From: Cervus elaphus
Lineage: Eukaryota > Chordata > Mammalia > Artiodactyla > Cervidae
Reading direction: 5' to 3'
Assembly (NCBI RefSeq): GCF_910594005.1
Contig: NC_057818.1
Span: forward strand, 8,117,501 to 8,181,500
Length of the DNA: 64,000 bases
In this document: positions 42,596 through 53,930 of the stretch, piece after piece
How the letters are laid out: the number at the start of each line of letters is the position of its first letter
Numbering within the stretch: the stretch's first letter is position 1
The notes under the pieces: model-generated
What the model saw: the letters and a program-made list of their open reading frames with translations, nothing else
Databases searched by the model: none
Told to the model about the DNA's origin: nothing
Position numbers and translations under genes: made by a program

Positions 42596-44000
42596 ATATT
42601 TTATTTTTGTAAATGCTTCAAGACATGACTGCTTCTGTTTCTTTTCAGGATGATCTGAGATACTCGGAAGAGTTTTTAAAAAGGAAGTGGTTTATGGTTA
42701 AATTGCAAAAAAGAAAAAAAAAAATCAGGAGTTGGCTGTGACTTTCATAGAATCACATCTTCTTTAAGCTGAAGGGTTTAAATACCACCTCGGCAAGAGC
42801 ACTCTCTCCCTTCTGCAAGTCTTACAGATGAAGGGATAGAACCGAGAGAGGAGAAGGGACTCAGACATTGTCCCCATGAACCCAGGGCTCCAAATCCCCC
42901 AATTTGTCCCTGGTACCACGGAGGAAAGAGGTATCTGGAGGCCCTGCTGATCTGAAAGCAACAGACAATCTGGATGTTTCTGCTTTCTCCATATAAAGTT
43001 GGGGGAGACATTTGACTGTTGTATGGTGATTTCTTGATAGATTAAAAAAAGAGATAATGAAGGTTTTTTTTTTTTTTTTCCAATATTGTTACTCTGGGGG
43101 GATTGAGAGCAGCTCTCTACTAGGGAAGCTGTCATGATGATTCTTGTTTCCACACCAGCATTCCGGCTTTAGTCAGAAAAGTGGAATCCAGGCCAAACAT
43201 CCTCAAAGATGCCAGCATTTCCAAGACACATTAAGAGCCAGACTCAGAGATCGTGAGGAGGCTCCTCCTTTGCCCCCTTAGCAAAAGTTACTTGGCGAGG
43301 GGAGTGTCACTCTTGTCTTTGACACAGGCTGAGGAGGTACCCAGGGTCCTTGGGGCAGAATCCAGCATTAACAGGACCTAATTCTTTAATGGACTCTGGG
43401 TGCATTTCTTTTCTCGCATTTTGAGGTCTTAAAAAAAAAAAAAGCCTGTGGAGAACTGCACTGTCATAAACCTTTTTATAGAAACAATCAAATATCACTT
43501 GGTAAAATAATTAGCATCAAAATAGCTCAAAGTCAGCCTGTCCCCGACTTGGTACCAGACGTCCCCAGGGCCCCTGCCTGCCTCGTCCCCCTGTCTTTAG
43601 GTGGTGAAGGGGGCCACCCTTCACCCTCTCCCAGCCAGTCTACCAGAGAGCGGTGGAGGTCCAGGCTGTGCTATTTGGATGTGCTGTGTTCTTTTGGGTC
43701 CGAGCACAGACGGTCCTCCGAGGGGGCTCCCGGCCTGGCCTCAGGGACAGGGGACCACGGAGGCAGCAGGTGTTTGGATGGCCCCCAGCTCCCTGGGGGC
43801 CTGCGTGGACCACTTCCCTTTCTGGGAGCCCTGTGGTCCCCCACCCCCTCCCCGCCAGGCTCCTCACTTCCTGCCTGCCTTTCCAAGTGTTTTCTCTTGT
43901 TGACCAAATATCAGGAGCTTGGTTTTGTTTGTGACTTCTGGATAAAATATGGCAGGAAAGGAGTGTCCTCTCCGGGTCCAGATAAGGTGCTGATGAAGCA
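42596..44000. other. Repeat-poor DNA
   Basis: No interspersed repeat recognised; a 16-base T run at 43064-43079. The stretch 43480-43540 ('taaaataattagcatcaaaa') is AT-rich with TAATTA-type motifs and could be conserved. Overlapping GC-rich frames at 43549-44085 (178 codons plus and frames on the other strand) lack domains. Confidence 0.4.
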
Positions 44001-45108
44001 TTGCACGTGCACCCAGCTCACGCTGCTTTCTCCGAGAAAACATCTGTCTTTCAACCTGGAAATGGGGACTCTTGGGAAGGGCTAATTGCCGTGGTCCTCT
44101 GCTTAGGCCTCAGCCTGCAGAGACCCCCGGGCCAGCCGCCCCCCTGCCTAGGCACCTTTCCTCAGAACGCTTGCCGGATACCCCGTGACAGGCCACAGAT
44201 CAAGTTGCTTGGCTAAGAAGGAAAAAAAAGAAAGAAATCCTCCACATGTTTCAGCTTCCCCACATCGCAAACGGTGCCGTCTCACTGTGTCTCCAGAACA
44301 CAGGCTGAGCTTGAGAGACCAGAGCTGACAGATATGAAAACGGGCTGAGTTCTGGAAATAGAGAGGCGTTTCTCATTAGCTGGGGGCTGGTTGTGGACGG
44401 CAGCTTGGCTGGTCAGCTGGGGGCAGTCCCGGAGAAGACAAGGACCCCATGTCCCCACAGAAAAGTCTGAACACCTGTACCTCTCGTTGGCTGGGGGGTA
44501 ATTATTCACTCATCCTGGGGTGACAGACAGGGTGGGAATTCAGCAAACACCACAATTTCCTAATTAGCGAGCTGGGAATTCTCCTGATGGTAACTTGGAA
44601 CAAAAAGAGGCAGCCCCGTAGTGAGGGAAAGGATTTAAAATAAAACAAGGGATGTGGCAGGGAGAGCAAGTGGCCTGCTCACTGTAGGCTCTGGAACCAG
44701 TTCTAGAAGTTTCACACGGGCAACAGAATTTGGCTTTTTTATTTTTTTCCCCCCTTCCAGAAGCTGCTGCTTACATATGGCAACGGGATCCCCAGGCGCC
44801 TACCATATGTAAAGACACCAGGTTTTATGACTTATTGTCGGCAAGATTTATGGAGAGGGGGTCTGATCAGCAATTTTTCATCTTCTCGTCTCAGGAGCAA
44901 ACAGGAAGAGAGGCGCGGGCCCCTCGCGGTATCACGGGCGGGCCTTCAGGATCCCAACCCAGGGAGCCCCAAACGGGGACCCCACTCAGGCGGTACTGCG
45001 CCCCTCTTAATAAAGGAACAGCTTGTTGGAACGGCAGCAACGATTTATTTGATTAAAACCAGCTACTCTGGAGCTATTTTGCGGTATGTTAATGAGCGCT
45101 ATATCATA

Positions 45109-45139
45109 GACATTTATTAAATTAGATTTCATAAATGTC
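45109..45139. promoter_or_regulatory. AT-rich 9-bp inverted repeat in candidate element
   Basis: gacatttat (45109-45117) and ataaatgtc (45131-45139) are perfect inverted copies separated by 13 bases (taaattagatttc). The dyad sits in an AT-rich, repeat-free segment between CpG-rich flanks. Function is inference. Confidence 0.4.
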
Positions 45140-45895
45140 AGCCGTGTTTGCACAGGAAATGCACCGGCCTCGGCGTGGACCGAACGTGGAATTAATTCTC
45201 CCCCCACCCCTCGGGAGGGCGAGCATCCCCCGAAGGTGGGCTGAGGAGGTGAGGACCACGCTCCCTGCTCAGAGGTTTAATATCAGCCCTGGACAAACAC
45301 AGCGGTTCTGGCTCCCGGCCGCCTCCCCCAAGAAGGAGGATTCGGGGAGGCTGAGAGGAAGGAAATAACAGAGCTCAACACTTCCTTGGAACAAGGCTTC
45401 GGCTTTTGGTGTCACAATACTTCACCTCTCCCTTACTTTAGAATCAGCACAAACACGGCTGTCCGGGCAAACAGCATACAGGAGGAAACGGGGACGCGAG
45501 GCCAGGGGCATCCTGGCTCTGGGACCAGTGATTCCCGGCATCCACGGAGATGGCCTCACCAGCCTGTGCACCTTCAGACCGATGGGCAGGAAGGAAGGGA
45601 TCGAGGGACCCCTTGCAGGCTCCCAGACTTAGGCACCCTGAGCCCCAGACTCTTTCCTAGCCAGTATTTTGTGCCTTTTATCTCCCATGTCTGTTCTGAT
45701 AGAGTTAGACCTCACCTGTCCTCTCTGAAGAAATCAACTGACCAAATAACAACAGCCCTGTTAAAATGAGGTTCTGGAAGCGGGGAGATATCCACGGCCA
45801 GATGCCGTAATTCAAAGAACAATCTAGAAGATGGAGTCCACCTGGGCATCAAAATAAATCAGTTTCAAATACCTCCTTGGGGTGAAGAAGCCCCA

Positions 45896-45917
45896 GAGGT
45901 CAACTGGCATTGACCTC
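45896..45917. promoter_or_regulatory. Palindrome of AGGTCA half-sites
   Basis: gaggtcaa (45896-45903) and ttgacctc (45910-45917) form a perfect 8-bp inverted repeat with a 6-base loop. They hold two AGGTCA nuclear-receptor half-sites facing each other with 8 bases between them. This spacing is not the classical estrogen-receptor arrangement (3 bases), so binding is only a possibility. Confidence 0.3.
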
Positions 45918-46899
45918 CTAGTACCCATCACCATGAGCTAGTCCAGTCCAAAACTCTGCAAACTTTGTTCTCTTTCCTGGTTCACAATCCAAGGTATTTT
46001 AAACCTCCTGCCAAAAAGAAAATGTGTTCTGCTCATGCTTTTAAGGGACAGCCCTGGAATAATCAGTGAATGCAAAGACTTTTTGAGAACTTGACACATA
46101 CTTTTTTTTTTAAAACCTACGGGACAATTCTGCATCTTCTTCAAGATCACCATGATGCAAAAGTGACCAGGCCTGGCACCTGCAAAAACCTGAAGTCACC
46201 CAAGCACGTGCTTATGGACTTAGGAAGACAGGGCGATACTTCGAGTGCGTTCTGACAGAGGCACGGGGTGGAGGGGGTGGGAATCAGTAAGACTGATCCT
46301 CCGGCTGTGCCAGGCATAGCTGTGTATCAGTGTTCTTAGATGGTGAACAAAGTGCGTGTCACTTTAGATGTGACTTTGCGGGCACGAGCTCCCCCCGCCC
46401 CCAAGAGACAGGGCACCCACTTTGAGCAGCAGCAGCCACCAACCCAACAGGGCGGCAGTCACCTCTGTGAGCTGGTGGCAACGCGCTGGAAAACACCTTC
46501 CCCACACAAAGAAAGGAGCGGCCCGCCTGGCTATTTCAAGACGCCACAAAGCTCTGCAGGGCAAATGAGAGACATTCCGGAGCATGCGGGGGCAAGGGAA
46601 ATGCAGGGGCCCTTAGTGGGAGCCTACGTCGAGGATGGGACTCCCCAGGAAACACAGCCCAGGGCGCTGTTCAGTGTGGCTGTGGTTTTAGGACCCCTCA
46701 TTTTAAAATCTTGTTCAGTGGGTTTGGTATCAGCTAAGATCTAGCTTGAAAAAAAAAAGTTGCTTCATCAATGGACCCAAAGTGAAATGGCCTTTCCTTT
46801 CCAGATTGTTCGTTCTCTCTCTATTGCTGCCCCCACGAGATGAAATTCAGGACGAACACACATTCTCTATACACAGGACTCTTCAGAGGGGTCCTGAGA

Positions 46900-47100
46900 A
46901 TTCTAGAGTTTGGGGTTAAAACGGCAGACCGGCGTGATTTGATCCCCATCTCTGCTACTTCCTGCCTCTGAGAACTTGAACCTGGTCAAGCCAACTGAGT
47001 GAACCTCCATTGCCTCCTCTTTCAACTGAGGACACAGCTTCCTTCCTGAGGTCTTGGGGAGTAAAAGAGAGATGAATACCTGGGCCAGACATGGTCTCAA
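46900..47100 (+). repeat. MIR SINE
   Basis: Sense MIR: 'ttctagagtttggggttaaa', 'tttgatccccatctctgcta', 'cttcctgcctctgagaactt', 'gcctcctctttcaactgagg'. Confidence 0.65.
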
Positions 47101-47189
47101 GCACCATACTTGGTCTCAAGTGCTGCTGGCGTTCCTCCTAGTTCCACTGGGCATATTTAGCTTTGGGAGGAATATGATTTAAGAGCTAT

Positions 47190-47470
47190 TCATTTCCTTG
47201 TTCACTTACTCATTCAAACCAGTGTCTTTTGAAGACTTGTTACGTGCCAGGGACTATTACAGGCACTGGGAACGCATTAAGAAGCCCAGGAGTTGAGGTC
47301 TCTGCTCTCACGGACAGATACTTAGCCAACTAAACAATAAGACAAGTTCAGATACGGAGAAAATGCCACAGCTAGAGTGACAGATTGCCTGGAAGGGGAA
47401 ACTCACTAAATAGAGTAGCCAGCAAGGGACACGTGAGGAGCTGACACTTAACACTGGAAAACAAGAAGCA
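47190..47470 (-). repeat. L2 LINE 3' region
   Basis: Antisense L2: 'acgtgccagggactattaca', 'ggcactgggaacgcattaag', 'gctctcacggacagatactt' and 'aactaaacaataagacaagt', then the further-in 'ggggaaactcactaaataga' and 'gtgaggagctgacacttaa'. A fairly long copy. Confidence 0.7.
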
Positions 47471-47907
47471 GGCCGTCAGATAAAGAACGAGAAGGGTATT
47501 AAAGGGTAGGGCTGACAAAGGGAAGACAGGATATCCACTGAAATTTGAACTTCAGATAAACAACAATTTTTAGTGTCTCTCCAATATTGTATAGGATGTG
47601 TTACACTAAAAGAACTAGTCATTGTTTATCTGAAATTCCAGCGTGAACATCTTGTGTTTTTGTTTCCTAAACTGGGAAAGCTTATTGTAGGGGCTGGGGA
47701 CAGCAAGGACACAGGCACTGATGTGGGAGTGAACTCAGTCCATCTGGGGAGCAGAGAGGTCCATGCGTCCCGGGGTGGGAGACATGGTTTCTTAGAGGAA
47801 GGCTTTGGAGGCTGTGGTGAGGAGTTTGGGAGCATGGGACAAAATGACTCGTGTGTTCAGTCTCCAGAATTAACTAGACCATGCGTGGCAGAGGGAACAA
47901 CCAGAAG

Positions 47908-48090
47908 AGGTTGGCTAACTCTAGTCCATGCGTTGTATCCAGCCTACTACCTGTTTTTCAAATAAAGTTTTATTGGAACACAGACTCACTCATTTGTTTA
48001 CATGATGTCTGTGGCTGCTTCCCCACTACAATGGCAGAGTGGGGCAGTTGCAACACTCTGTCCCACAAAACCTAATGTATTTAACTCATT
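47908..48090 (+). mobile_element. hAT-type DNA transposon, second copy
   Basis: Same family and orientation as 19060-19350: 'aataaagttttattggaaca', 'catgatgtctgtggctgctt', 'acaatggcagagtggggcag', 'cccacaaaacctaatgtatt'. The site that carries a BovB patch in the first copy is uninterrupted here; the right end is degraded. Confidence 0.75.
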
Positions 48091-48890
48091 AGAGAATAAG
48101 TACAGCGCCTCCTGAGCTACCGCATGTTCCAGGAATCACAGTACGGCAGTTCCTAGGAACCAGCAATTAAGCCATAGTAGGTTCTTATTTCCCAGTCTAC
48201 TTTCCTAGCCTTCGTCTTTTTATTTGTCACTCCTACTCAGTCACAAATTAAAAGTTTTAGATGGATGGTTTTAAAAACAGTCATGTCCTAAAGTTCTAGA
48301 GTCTGGTATTAAGATGGAAAGAAAGCCAACTTGATTCCATCTTGCGGTTGCTAACGTGATCAAGGTTCATTAGCTGGCTACAACACAAATCAAGACTTCT
48401 TATTTCATAGACTTTTTCCCATTAAGACTATTACTTTTTCTGCTAAGAGGTGTAGACAAGACATCGACACGTGCTGTTAAATATTTATAATTTACACAAA
48501 CTCCTTGGTCATCAGGGCGGGCTGCAGGCAGAACTACTCAGCTGCCAGGTCAGCTACGAAAGGAGAGGGGAAATATTTTGCAGATACTCTGTTTCTCTTA
48601 AGGAAAATCAGATGATGATAAAGCTCCACTGAGACAGTGAGAAATGATGCTTGAAAACAAGGCAGCCTGGCGGACAACGACAGACCACAGTTAGAATTCT
48701 CCCACAAGTCAGCTGAAGCAAGAAACCTAGGTCTGGGTTTCTTTCTCTACAAACTGGGAACAGACCCGCCCAGGGTGGCTGGGTCTCATTATGGTTTCCG
48801 TGGGCCCTAGGCACTTTGACCTTCCTGAGTCCCCTCCTCCCTTGATACTAGAACATCAAAAAATATGTTTTGTGACTGCATTGGTAGGAG
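48091..48890. other. Single-copy DNA
   Basis: Nothing recognised. Confidence 0.4.
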
Positions 48891-49071
48891 TGAGTGAGTG
48901 AAAGTTGCTCAGTCATGTTCGCCTCTGCGACCCCATGGACTACACAGTCCATGGAATTCTCCAGGCCAGAGTACTGGAGTGGGTAGCCTTTCCCTTCTCC
49001 AGGGGATCTTCCTGACCCAGGAATCAAACCATGGTTTCCTGCATTGAAGGCAGATTCTTTACCAACTAAGT
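48891..49071 (-). mobile_element. Bov-tA SINE, diverged head
   Basis: Reverse-orientation copy: 'gtgaaagttgctcagtcatg', 'ccagagtactggagtgggta'. It lacks the middle tgtagcctgccaggctcctc segment, as does the copy at 52990-53187. The head is worn to 'accaactaagttatag'. Confidence 0.9.
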
Positions 49072-49411
49072 TATAGATAAATATAATCCAGGAGGGATTA
49101 TGTTCATTTGTTCTTTCTGCATTTAAAGGACGTAAGCCATTTTTGTGGAATCCTAGAAGTGTCTGGAGTCCTAGCCACTCTGTCCACTGTGTCTAGTGGA
49201 GAAGAAGGCTCTGGCTGCAGCTAGTCCCGGGAATGAAGGGAGACTGCAGGAGCCGAGGACCTGAAAGCATCTGCCACGAAACAGACATTCCACGGCTGCT
49301 GGCAATTAGATACTGATACACACGCCTCTTAGAAATCACAACATTCATATAACCAATTTGTTGAATGATGTCTTTAAAAATAAAATATAATACCTTCCTA
49401 TCCATATCCTA

Positions 49412-49618
49412 GGGGCTTCCCTGGTGGCTCAGATGGTAAAGAATCTGCCCACAATGCAGGAGACCGAGGTTCAAACCTTGGGTTGGGAAGATCCTTGGAG
49501 AAGGGAATGGCAACCCCCTCTAGTATTCTTGCCTGGAGAATTCCGTGGACAGAAGAGCCTGGCGGGCTACACTCCATGAGGTCACAAAGAGTCGGACATG
49601 ACTGAGCAACTCACACTT
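49412..49618 (+). mobile_element. Bov-tA SINE with perfect 13-bp target duplication
   Basis: Full-length sense copy, 'gggcttccctggtggctcag' to 'gtcggacatgactgagcaac'. The flanks tatccatatccta (49399-49411 and 49619-49631) are identical over 13 bases, a clean retrotransposition mark. Of the copies here it has the best-preserved flanks and so may be among the younger ones. Confidence 0.97.
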
Positions 49619-49891
49619 TATCCATATCCTAATACCCATATACTTTCATCAAATGAGAACATACAAAGGAGAAAACAAAAATCAAGCATAATACGCCATT
49701 ACCTAGAGCCAACAATTCTTAATACTTTATAATATACCCTATGCTCTTTCTTTGTTCATACCAGAGTGGTTTTTGTCTTATTAGAATTGAAACTCACTGC
49801 ACTATTTTTTGTAAACTACTTTTTACCCAAAGATGACACATTGCTCATCATATTAATGAACCTTTAGCCATGTCGGCTGAAGGATGTTACA

Positions 49892-50568
49892 CATGCATAC
49901 GTCCGAGATTTTGGTGGGTTCAGGTCCAGACCATCGCAATGATGCAAGAATCAATAGAGAGCCACAGGAATAGTTCCGATCTCCCAGTGCATATAAAACT
50001 TACGTTTACACTATTCTGTATCTACTCTCTCTGCGTGTTCAGTTGTGTCCAACTCTTCGACCACATGGACTGTAGCCCGCCAGGCTCCTCTGTCCATGGG
50101 ATTCTCCAGGCAAGAATACTGGAGTGGACTGACATCTCCTCCTCCAAGGGATCTTCCCAGGGATTGAACTCGCGTCTCTTGCATCTCCTGCATCAGTGGG
50201 TGGACTCTTTACCACTGCACCACTGGGAAGTTCAGTAAGTAGGATTATGTCTTTTAAAAAATGCAATGTACATACCTGAATTAAAAAATCCTTTATTGAT
50301 AAAAAATGCTAACCATCATGAGCCCTCAGAAAGTTGTAATCTTTCTGCAACAGTGACTTCAAAGGTCACTGACCGCAGGTCATCATAGCAAATATAATGA
50401 AAAAGTTTGAAATATTGCAAGAATTACCAAAATGTGACAGAGAGACATGAAATGAGTGAACGCTGTTGGAAAAATGGTTCAACAGACTTGCTCAATGCAG
50501 GTGCCACAGACATTCCATTTGTAAACTATGCAGTATCTGTGAAGTGTAATAAAATGAGGTCTGCCTGC
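49892..50568 (-). mobile_element. Tigger1-type DNA transposon, internally deleted
   Basis: Outer parts of Tigger1 in reverse orientation: left end 'catgcatacgtccgagattt', 'tccagaccatcgcaatgatg', 'tgctaaccatcatgagccct'; right part 'agtttgaaatattgcaagaa', 'ttaccaaaatgtgacagaga', 'atgcagtatctgtgaagtgt' and end 'aaaatgaggtctgcctg'. The whole transposase gene is missing between about 50340 and 50365, so it is a non-autonomous deletion derivative. A Bov-tA sits inside. Confidence 0.88.
50024..50235 (-). mobile_element. Bov-tA SINE inside Tigger1
   Basis: Reverse-orientation SINE: 'gttcagttgtgtccaactct' to 'ccactgcaccactgggaagt'. A doubled 'catctcctgcatcagtggg' stretch sets it apart from most copies here. 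Tigger sequence continues on both sides. Confidence 0.92.
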
Positions 50569-51129
50569 AACAGTCCACCTTACAAATGCATTCAAATTTA
50601 TTCTTATGATCTACTCTCATCAGACATTCCCATCTGTTTTTTTAGTTTACCATTATAGATGATGTGATGAATAATCTTGTGGCTACTTCTTTGCACATAA
50701 GTCCGTGATGTCTTTTTTATTTTTAAAATGAAATTCCTGTGGGCTTCAAACTATCTGGAGCATAGCCTCCCTGGGTAAAAAAAGATCTCACTGCACAGTT
50801 TGGAGGAGGAGACTCACGGAAGGCAAGAGCACAAGGAAATGCCAAGCCACTCTTTAGGGAACTTGATCCCCAGGGCAGAATATTCCTCTTGGCCTTGCGA
50901 TGGAGCTGGTGGGAAACATAAAACAGAGTTCTTCATTCTTTTTTTACCTGAATTTAAAACCTGATGGTTCTGGCAATCAGAGAATAACCAGCACCTTATT
51001 AGTTACTGGCTATCACTAACGTTTTTTTTTTAAGTTAGTTTATACATGGAGCATCAACTCAGAATCTTAATGCGTCTCTGTAACTTACTGCAGTTGTGAA
51101 ATCTGAGTCCAGTTCTACTGTATCTTAGC
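50569..51129. other. Single-copy DNA
   Basis: Nothing recognised. Confidence 0.4.
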
Positions 51130-51276
51130 TGCACAATGTTCTGCAACATTTTAGAACCAAGATTTCCTCTCTGTCTAAAATGGAAAGATAATACCTACAG
51201 CTCATAAGACTGAAAGGAATGGAAGCAGTTAAGAATGTCATGTAGCTAGCACAGTGCTTGGTACATGGTAGGTGTG
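51130..51276 (+). repeat. MIR SINE 3' half
   Basis: Sense MIR: 'tcctctctgtctaaaatgga', 'aagataatacctacagctca' and 'agcacagtgcttggtacatg', followed by a 14-base A run (51277-51290). Confidence 0.75.
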
Positions 51277-51589
51277 AAAAAAAAAAAAAATGAGCCCCTA
51301 TCCCCACTGCTCAGGAGAAGCAGCATCTGTGATGGCTTCTGCCCTCAACCTGAATATAAATTAGGTGATTTGTTGAAAAGCTTTTGCTGTTCTTCAGCCA
51401 GAAGAGTAGCCAAAAGCCTGGGTGATTACTTACACTCATCCCCTACTTTGCAATCTTATTTTTCTGAGTTAATTCATCTTTGTGCTTTATCTCTGAACTG
51501 GAGATGGTATTCAGCAATTGGAGAAAAAGGTGAAGAGGAACATTGGAAGAGCAGCTGCATTGAGACTGAAGTTCAGGTAGTAATAGTTA

Positions 51590-51770
51590 TTATTCTTGAG
51601 CATTCACTAAAACCCAGGAGAGTGACTGTCTTTAGAAAGAAGTTGCAGAGTGGATTATCGTTCTTCCCATTTAGCAGAGAAAAAGATGGAGGTGAGGAAA
51701 GGTTAAATAACTTAGTGTTACACTGCCAGTTAACCAGAAGCAGTATTAAAATCCTTGAGTTCTTCCCATG
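51590..51770 (-). repeat. MIR SINE
   Basis: Antisense MIR: 'cccatttagcagagaaaaag', 'gaggaaaggttaaataactt', 'cactgccagttaaccagaag'. It lies inside a 170-codon plus-strand frame (51265-51777), which I therefore do not accept as a gene. Confidence 0.7.
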
Positions 51771-51854
51771 TAACTGAGGGTTGTACTCATCTCCTTTTCC
51801 TTCTACACGCTTCTGGATACTTCTAGATATTTCTAGGTACTTCCTACCTTCAAG

Positions 51855-52015
51855 CCCTGTGCTGTCCAACACAGTAGCCACTAGTCACGCGTTGGCTATT
51901 TACCATCTACTGACTACCTACGACGTAGTCAGTGCCATGCAGGAACTGAATTTTCTATTCCATTTAATTTTAAAACTGAGATTTAAATATGAAATCTTAA
52001 TTCAGTGATTGGCAG
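51855..52015. mobile_element. hAT-type MITE (MER58-like), second copy
   Basis: 'gtgctgtccaacacagtagc', 'cactagtcacgcgttggcta', 'aggaactgaattttctattc' and 'aactgagatttaaatatgaa', the same family as 9938-10075. Confidence 0.7.
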
Positions 52016-52389
52016 CACTTTTAAGTATGTGAACAACTTGGGTAGATGAATCTACTTTTTCAACTGATACTAAATATTACAAAATCTAACTACAGATCAA
52101 ATGTTTTTGAAAAAAATATACACACCAGATCTTGAAGATGTAGAATGGAAAAAAAAAAACACAGGTAAAATGCCTGGTTCATAACTTTTATATTGATTAC
52201 ATGGTGAAATGACAATATTTGGGGTATGCTAAGTTCAAATACATTATTTAACAAATTCTTTTTTTTTTTAACCTTGTTTAACATGGCTGTTAAAACCTTT
52301 AAAATCACATACAGATTTTTTTTTGTTTGATATGGTCTTGCCTCCATCACCCCCTACTTTTGGAATCTTACTAAAATTGTTCCCCGGGA
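52016..52389. other. Single-copy AT-rich DNA
   Basis: Several short A and T runs; nothing else recognised. Confidence 0.4.
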
Positions 52390-52860
52390 CCCACACTCAG
52401 CCCTTATGTCACTGAGCTTCAGATCAAGGCATGAGACCCAGTCTGGAGCAATCAGAACACCACATCTCCCTAGCTAGCATGAATGATTCAAATGCGCCCC
52501 CAAAGCCAGCCTAGCAATCAGCTGTCGTGCCATCCTCACGGCCACAGAGATGTCTCAGAGGACACATGACTACACTAATCTAGACAAAACAAACCCATAG
52601 AACTGGATGGGTTCAGACCAAAAAAAAAAAAAGTTTTTTCTCTCCAGAGTCTACTAGCAGGAAGGACAATATGAGTCTGAAGTTGCCAGAACCAACAAGA
52701 AAGAAGTCCTAAAATGAAACTGACACCAAAAACAGTCATCGCTAAGAGATGTAGGAAAAGAATCCTGATGACATCACTTGTGCTCCTGGATCAAGCCTCA
52801 CCTGAAGCCAATCCTACACTGGGATTGCTGATTTGCATGAGCCACTAAATCAACACGTTT
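52390..52860 (+). repeat. Possible ancient LTR (ERVL/MaLR-like)
   Basis: 'tctggagcaatcagaacacc' and, near the end, 'cctgatgacatcacttgtgc', 'cctcacctgaagccaatcct' and 'tgatttgcatgagccactaa' recall the end of an old mammalian LTR that reads gcctgaagccag, then gtgagccaataaa. A 14-base A run interrupts it at 52620-52633. Family uncertain. Confidence 0.4.
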
Positions 52861-52989
52861 TCTGCCCAAGTCAAATGAGCCATATTTCTGCCATTGGTAC
52901 TGCAAGTCCAGAGTGGTTTTTCCCACTCTTTCCAGTTTGTTGTGAGGACCACACAGGATAGTGGGTGGGAAACCCCTAGGAAACTGTAG

Positions 52990-53187
52990 TGAAGCGTGAA
53001 GTGAAAGTTGCTCAGCGTGTCTGCCTCTTTGTGACCATGGACTCATACAGTCCATGGAATTCTCCAGGCCAGAATACTGGAGTGGGTAGCCTTTCCCTCC
53101 CCCGGGGATCTCCCCAACTCAGGAATTGGACCCAGGTCTCCTGCATTGAAGGCGGGTTCTTTACCAGCTGAGTCACAACGGAAGCCC
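52990..53187 (-). mobile_element. Bov-tA SINE with imperfect target duplication
   Basis: Reverse-orientation copy lacking the same middle segment as 48891-49071. Flanks aggaaactgtag (52978-52989) and aggaaaccatag (53188-53199) agree at 10 of 12. Confidence 0.93.
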
Positions 53188-53649
53188 AGGAAACCATAGG
53201 CTGCAACGCCTATATCAAAGATCGCTGTGGTTTCAGGACAGAAAAAAGGAATATGAAGAGCAGGCAACCTGAACGAATCCTACCATCGATGATTCTAGAA
53301 GCAAATCAAAACCTGTGTTTGGAAAGAGTCCTGTTCGGATTACTGAGCTCCACCCTCGGGTTGTCTCATTCAGCTGTCACCGGGCACACTTCAGTTGATC
53401 ACCTGCTGTGTCCCGGGTTGGGCCCAAGCATCTGCCGCTACTTCAGCTAGGCTGAGACAGCACCATTAATCGGCCATGTCTACCTGGTTCTTTGAGCAAA
53501 TGATTCTGTTTCCTGCTTATTCATTCTTGCCCTTCATGTGTTTGCTTATTTACTTGGAGCTGGTAAGGTCTGTTCCGTGGTTTGGGACCGAGTCTGGACA
53601 GCTGGCATGCATGGCGGCTGGACACCACCCTCTGGGCAGGCCGTCTCCT
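53188..53649. other. Single-copy DNA
   Basis: Nothing recognised. Confidence 0.4.
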
Positions 53650-53930
53650 TTTTAGGTCACACGCTCAGAATGCTCCTTGCCCCACCGTGAGGGTCCTGCC
53701 CCAATCCCCCGCCTCACCTTATACCTCTTTCTCCCCATTTTCTTCTCCTTCTCCAGCTACTCTTCTGTCCCTCCTTTCCCAATCCACTGACCTGGGAAGC
53801 CTTTCCTGAGAGCTCCCGACTCTGAACTCTCCGTCGCAGCCTCTGAAACACTTGGGTGTATCTGCCTCTTTGCCTCTTTGTCTAGTAAGCTTTCTCTTAG
53901 ATCACGGCCTCCTGGTGGGCAGGAATCGGC
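53650..53930 (+). repeat. L2 LINE 3' region
   Basis: Sense L2: 'cacacgctcagaatgctcct', 'gacctgggaagcctttcctg', 'agagctcccgactctgaact' and 'gcctcctggtgggcaggaat'. Confidence 0.6.

Larger units (their letters stand above)
44001..46890. other. Repeat-poor, partly CpG-rich block
   Basis: Nearly 2.9 kb with no recognised interspersed repeat, unusual for this window. 44900-45010 and 45150-45240 are CpG-rich; 44990-45145 is an AT-rich island; 'ttcctaattagcgagctggg' lies near 44557. No exon can be defended. It is the best candidate regulatory block in the window. Confidence 0.45.

Noticed and set aside
43549..44085. Open frame of 178 codons in repeat-poor DNA
   Set aside because: Frames are open on both strands here because of GC content; no domain, splice or start context. 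Remains possible only if cross-species alignment shows codon-type conservation.
51265..51777. Open frame of 170 codons
   Set aside because: Overlaps a poly(A) run and MIR sequence; no domain.
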